Positions 61,549 through 64,000 of a DNA stretch of 64,000 bases are shown here, one piece after another. Under the pieces are notes generated by a model. The model did not search any database. It saw only the letters and a program-made list of their open reading frames with translations, and was not told the DNA's origin. The stretch spans positions 667,846 to 731,845 of the forward strand of contig WMCF01000173.1 in the NCBI GenBank assembly GCA_009792885.1, in the 5' to 3' direction. The position numbers and the translations under genes are program-made. The DNA comes from Eremophila alpestris peregrina. Taxonomy: Eukaryota; Chordata; Aves; Passeriformes; Alaudidae. Numbering within the stretch: the stretch's first letter is position 1; each line of letters begins with the position of its first letter.

Positions 61549-61654
61549 CTGAGAGAGGAGAACAGGAGCCGAGTACCCGAGCGTCTGCGCCAGGCCCTGC
61601 CGTACCTGGAGAGCCCACAGGAGCCCCTGCGAGAGGCGGCCGTCAGGTTCTTGG
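61549..61654 (+). CDS. MROH-like exon A
   Basis: The acceptor CTCTCCAG is preceded by a pyrimidine-rich tract, and the donor is GTGAGC. The exon encodes LREENRSRVPERLRQALPYL then ESPQEPLREAAVRFLG, one HEAT-like helix pair. It ends in phase 1. Confidence 0.75.
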
Positions 61655-62509
61655 GTGAGCCAAGAGTCCGGGCTCCCTCCCGGTCCCGCCACAGCTCGGC
61701 CCTAGCCCCGGCTGCTATCCCGGCAGCGGCATCCGGGCCTGGCGCCGGGGAGCTCCGCCTGCCCTCGGGGCTGCTGCCGCCCTCTCGCAGCCGTGCCCTT
61801 GGGCTGTGTCAAGATGCGGCGAGGGCCCGGGCTGAGCCCTGCCGGGCCAGGAGGGCGAGTGCCCGCAGCGCCGGCAGCGCCGCTCAGAGAGAGCTGTGCT
61901 GCTGGCGCCCTGACCAGGCTCTGTGTTCCCAGGGCTCGCCGGGCGGAGCCTGAGGAGGCAGCGGGAGCAGCTCCAGGTGATCTGTAAAGGTGAGTGAGGG
62001 CAGCGGGCTGTCAGCAGGGGCTGGCGGGGGATGCTGCAAGCCCTGCTCAGGCTGCAGAGGGCTCTGCTTCCTGTGCGGAGGAGGGGTGGTGTGGGCACAG
62101 CACACAGAGATTTCAGGGGCTCGTGGGGGCATTCGTGGCGAGCAGCTTCCAGCGGGCTGATCCCTTTGGTCCCTGCTCCTTCCTGGCCATGGCAAGAACG
62201 GGCTGGAATGGCCCTGGCAGGGAGGCTCTCATCGGGTTCCCGCAGCTCTGGGATCTGACAGTGGCTCTGTTCCTTTCTCTTCTAGCTCTTGAAGACATGG
62301 CAGGTGGCAGCAGCCGTGCCATCAGAAGCCTGGGATTTCTTACCTTCTATATTCTCAGAGCCGTAGAGGAAGTCCCATACTCCTGGTTTCAGGAGCTCTG
62401 CGACCAGCTGTGCAGGGCTTGGTTGACATGGTGTTCTCTACAGGGCAGTCTACTGCTGGAGCTCTGCAGAGAGCTGATCTTGGAGGCTCTGTCTCCTGGG
62501 GCCATCTGA
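61549..62509 (+). CDS. Maestro heat-like repeat (MROH) protein, C-terminal exons only
   Basis: Three exons (61549-61654, 61933-61989, 62286-62509) join in frame and end in TGA, giving 128 codons. The protein pieces ERLRQALPYLESPQEPLREA, GLAGRSLRRQREQLQVICK and LGFLTFYILRAVEEVPYSWF match the C-terminal HEAT-repeat end of avian MROH proteins. The family has many copies in birds, and its molecular function is poorly known. Splice sites are canonical (CTCTCCAG/GTGAGC, TTCCCAG/GTGAGT, CTTCTAG). No earlier MROH exon is visible between TRPM8 and 61.2 kb, so the copy looks truncated at its 5' side by a genomic break near 61222. Introns are retained, so it is not a retrocopy. It could be an expressed 3' end fused to other sequence, or a decaying duplicate. 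Confidence 0.75.
61933..61989 (+). CDS. MROH-like exon B
   Basis: A 57-bp exon with acceptor TTCCCAG and donor GTGAGT. It continues the helix with GLAGRSLRRQREQLQVICK and ends in phase 1. Exon size and phase match the exons on either side. Confidence 0.75.
62286..62509 (+). CDS. MROH-like terminal exon
   Basis: The acceptor is CTCTTCTAG. It encodes IRSLGFLTFYILRAVEEVPY, then FQELCDQLCRAW and a leucine-rich tail, stopping at TGA 62507-62509. The reading frame is open through all 75 codons, without the damage expected of an old pseudogene. Confidence 0.75.
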
Positions 62510-63360
62510 GTGAACGGAACACCTCTTTTCTGCAAGCATTTCTATTTGCTTCAGCCTGGAAATATGAGCTCCATATCTAATACACAGACTCCCAGGATCT
62601 TTCTTTTGGTGCCCAGGGCGTGCAGGGCATTGGGCAAGAGGGGGAAAAGGCTGCTTGTGCTCAGCAAGCTGCCCAGGTGTGCAGCGTTGTAGGGAAATGG
62701 CCAGAAGCCCCATGGACTTTGGTGCTTCTGCTGAAGCCTTTCCACTGGCAGCAGAGGGGGTGGGCAGGGGCTGGAGCTGTGGGGGTCCCTGCGGGATTGG
62801 TGCCTGGAAATGGCTGCAAGCCCTATCCCAGCCAGGAATGGCTGGATTACTGAGGGTTTGACTGCCTGGCTGTTGAGTCTTGGTCCTGTTGTGGTGGGGA
62901 GGCCAAGCTCTGTGGCTTTAGGCACGAGTGAGTGAGAAGAGCAGCAGCTTTGAGCCCAAGTGGGGCCACAGAAAGGCCCTGTGGGCCAAGGGCATTCCTG
63001 GCATTCCAGGGGCAGGGATCCATGAGAGTGCGGTGGGCACCTTCAGGGTGCCACAGCTGGCTTTGTGCTGGGTGAGCTCCCCGTGTGCAGGCCTGGCTCT
63101 TTGCTTTGCTGTCACTGGCCTTTTGCCATCATGCTCCTTTGGCTGCCTAGAGATAGGGGCAGCCCTCTAAGGAGGGTGAAAGGCCCTGTCTCCAAAACCT
63201 GTGGGCAGAGACGGAGCTCTCCTGGCCCTCAGCCCATGCTGTAAGCAGGACAGAGCCTTTAACCCAGCCCCTGTGGCTTTTTGCCTGCTGCTGGCCCCTG
63301 GCCAGCATGACCTGCTCTAATGGGGGTGAGTCACAAGGGGATGGCTGGTGCCCCTTGATT
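62510..63360 (+). other. GC-rich 3' flank of the MROH-like exons
   Basis: Moderately GC-rich, with no further exon and no AATAAA. It may be 3' untranslated sequence if the MROH exons are transcribed. Confidence 0.4.
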
Positions 63361-63429
63361 TGCTTGAGGGACAGGAGGGCCACTGAGGGAAAGGTGGGTG
63401 GCCCAAGTGATGTTCAGGGGACAGGTGTG

Positions 63430-63831
63430 TCACTGAGTGGATATTAGGTTCTCAGAGAAGGTTGCAGGTGAAAGGATTGAAAGATATTTGTCTTTACAAA
63501 CTGTGGGTAAAGCTAGATACTGAGAGATGAAAGAAGGAATGGGTGGAACAATCAATTGTATAGAAAAAGAAAAAGGGGGGGTATACATCAGAAGGGGGTC
63601 TGTATTAGGCAATTTGGGAAGCCTGCGCCTCTCAAATACCTCAGCCAAAGAGGGAAGAGAGAAGGAAACACGGCCAGGAAATTAGGACAGAAAGGAGGCT
63701 GCATCCTCTAAAACCTTAGAGACTCCAGGGGCATGCTCCATGGCATCTCTCTTTATTCAAATAAAGGAACAGGACTCCTCTGTCTCCTTCTTTTACATAA
63801 ACCTCTGGTGTTTGGGGATGAATTTTCCTGT
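63430..63831 (+). mobile_element. ERV 3' internal sequence plus LTR, + orientation
   Basis: A polypurine tract (AAAAAGGGGGGG) at 63570-63581 is followed by an LTR of about 250 bp. The LTR contains AATAAA at 63760-63765, then AGGACTCCTCTGTCTCC and the ACATAAACCTCTGGTGTTT tail. It is the inverted-orientation relative of the copy at 464-990. The flanks on both sides carry the same GC-rich tandem motif, so the element appears inserted inside that repeat. No clean target-site duplication was identified. Confidence 0.65.
63760..63765 (+). terminator. Polyadenylation signal AATAAA inside LTR
   Basis: A canonical AATAAA within the R region of the LTR, on the same strand as the MROH-like exons and 1.25 kb beyond their stop codon. 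It may serve the LTR only, or may end an MROH transcript. I saw no other AATAAA between 62510 and this site. Confidence 0.45.
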
Positions 63832-64000
63832 ATTGAGTGCCTCATGCGTCCCTGAAGGGAAGGCGATTGCCCCGTGTGTCGCTGAGGTGTTGTGAAGGTC
63901 TCTGAATGGCATGCAAGGTGCCCTGCATGCCACTGAGGGGATATGAGGGCCACTGCGGGGCAGGTGGGTGGCAGGTGCTCTGGATTCCACTGAGGTGACA

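Larger units (their letters stand above)
63361..64000. repeat. Degenerate GC-rich tandem repeat, interrupted by LTR
   Basis: The phrase GGAGGGCCACTGAGGG...AGGTGGGTGGC at 63375-63402 recurs as TGAGGGCCACTGCGGGGCAGGTGGGTGGC at about 63944-63972. Related GTCACTGAG/CCACTGAGG units lie at 63429, 63930 and 63988. The LTR at 63430-63831 separates the two halves. The unit is roughly 40-60 bp and irregular. Confidence 0.6.

Noticed and set aside
61111..61692. Open frame of 193 codons on the minus strand
   Set aside because: Antisense shadow of GC-rich sequence with proline/glycine/alanine bias and no recognisable domain.
61129..61953. Open frame of 274 codons on the plus strand
   Set aside because: Mostly GC-rich intron read-through. 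Only 61549-61654 within it matches MROH, and the splice signals explain that part.

Overview
The window is vertebrate nuclear DNA, almost certainly from a bird and probably a passerine. This rests on the density of CR1 LINE 3' ends (about 28 pieces recognised by eye), ERVL-like and other avian-type LTR sequence, and short introns. Placement within birds is inference. No bacterial-style operon, CRISPR array, rRNA or tRNA was seen.

The one complete gene is TRPM8, the cold- and menthol-gated cation channel, on the + strand. I could follow it exon by exon from about 27,850 to the stop codon at 57,996-57,998. Twenty-four coding exons join in frame to 3,294 nt (1,097 codons plus stop), against about 1,104 residues in mammals. 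All splice phases agree, and every intron is GT-AG except one GC-AG intron after coding exon 9. The N-terminal homology region, six membrane segments, pore loop, TRP helix and C-terminal coiled coil are all present. The cooling-agent pocket is conserved, but the mammalian glycine needed for icilin is alanine here, as reported for chicken. The exact start codon and the 5' untranslated exon(s) are uncertain; a possible upstream exon lies near 23,963-24,051.

Positions 1-27,800 are mostly intergenic. They hold an LTR-like segment (464-720, minus) with adjoining sequence, a decayed ERVL-like pol fragment (RNase H and integrase, minus, about 2,317-3,885), CR1 pieces in both orientations and simple repeats. 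I see no convincing cellular coding exon there.

The TRPM8 introns carry about 13 CR1 pieces, a recent 58-bp tandem duplication, long T tracts and a 625-bp solo LTR with perfect 5-bp target-site duplications (56,231-56,855).

After TRPM8 the composition switches sharply near 61,222 to GC-rich DNA. This block holds three in-phase exons encoding the C-terminal end of a maestro heat-like repeat (MROH) protein (61,549-62,509). No upstream MROH exons are visible in the preceding 3 kb, so it looks like a 5'-truncated genomic copy. The window ends in degenerate GC-rich tandem repeats interrupted by a second copy of the left-end LTR family, in the opposite orientation. That LTR carries an AATAAA on the + strand and could terminate an MROH transcript. 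Nothing here looks like a wholly new biological system. The points most worth checking are the MROH fragment, the GC-AG intron, the TRPM8 pore and icilin-site residues, and the mirrored LTRs.
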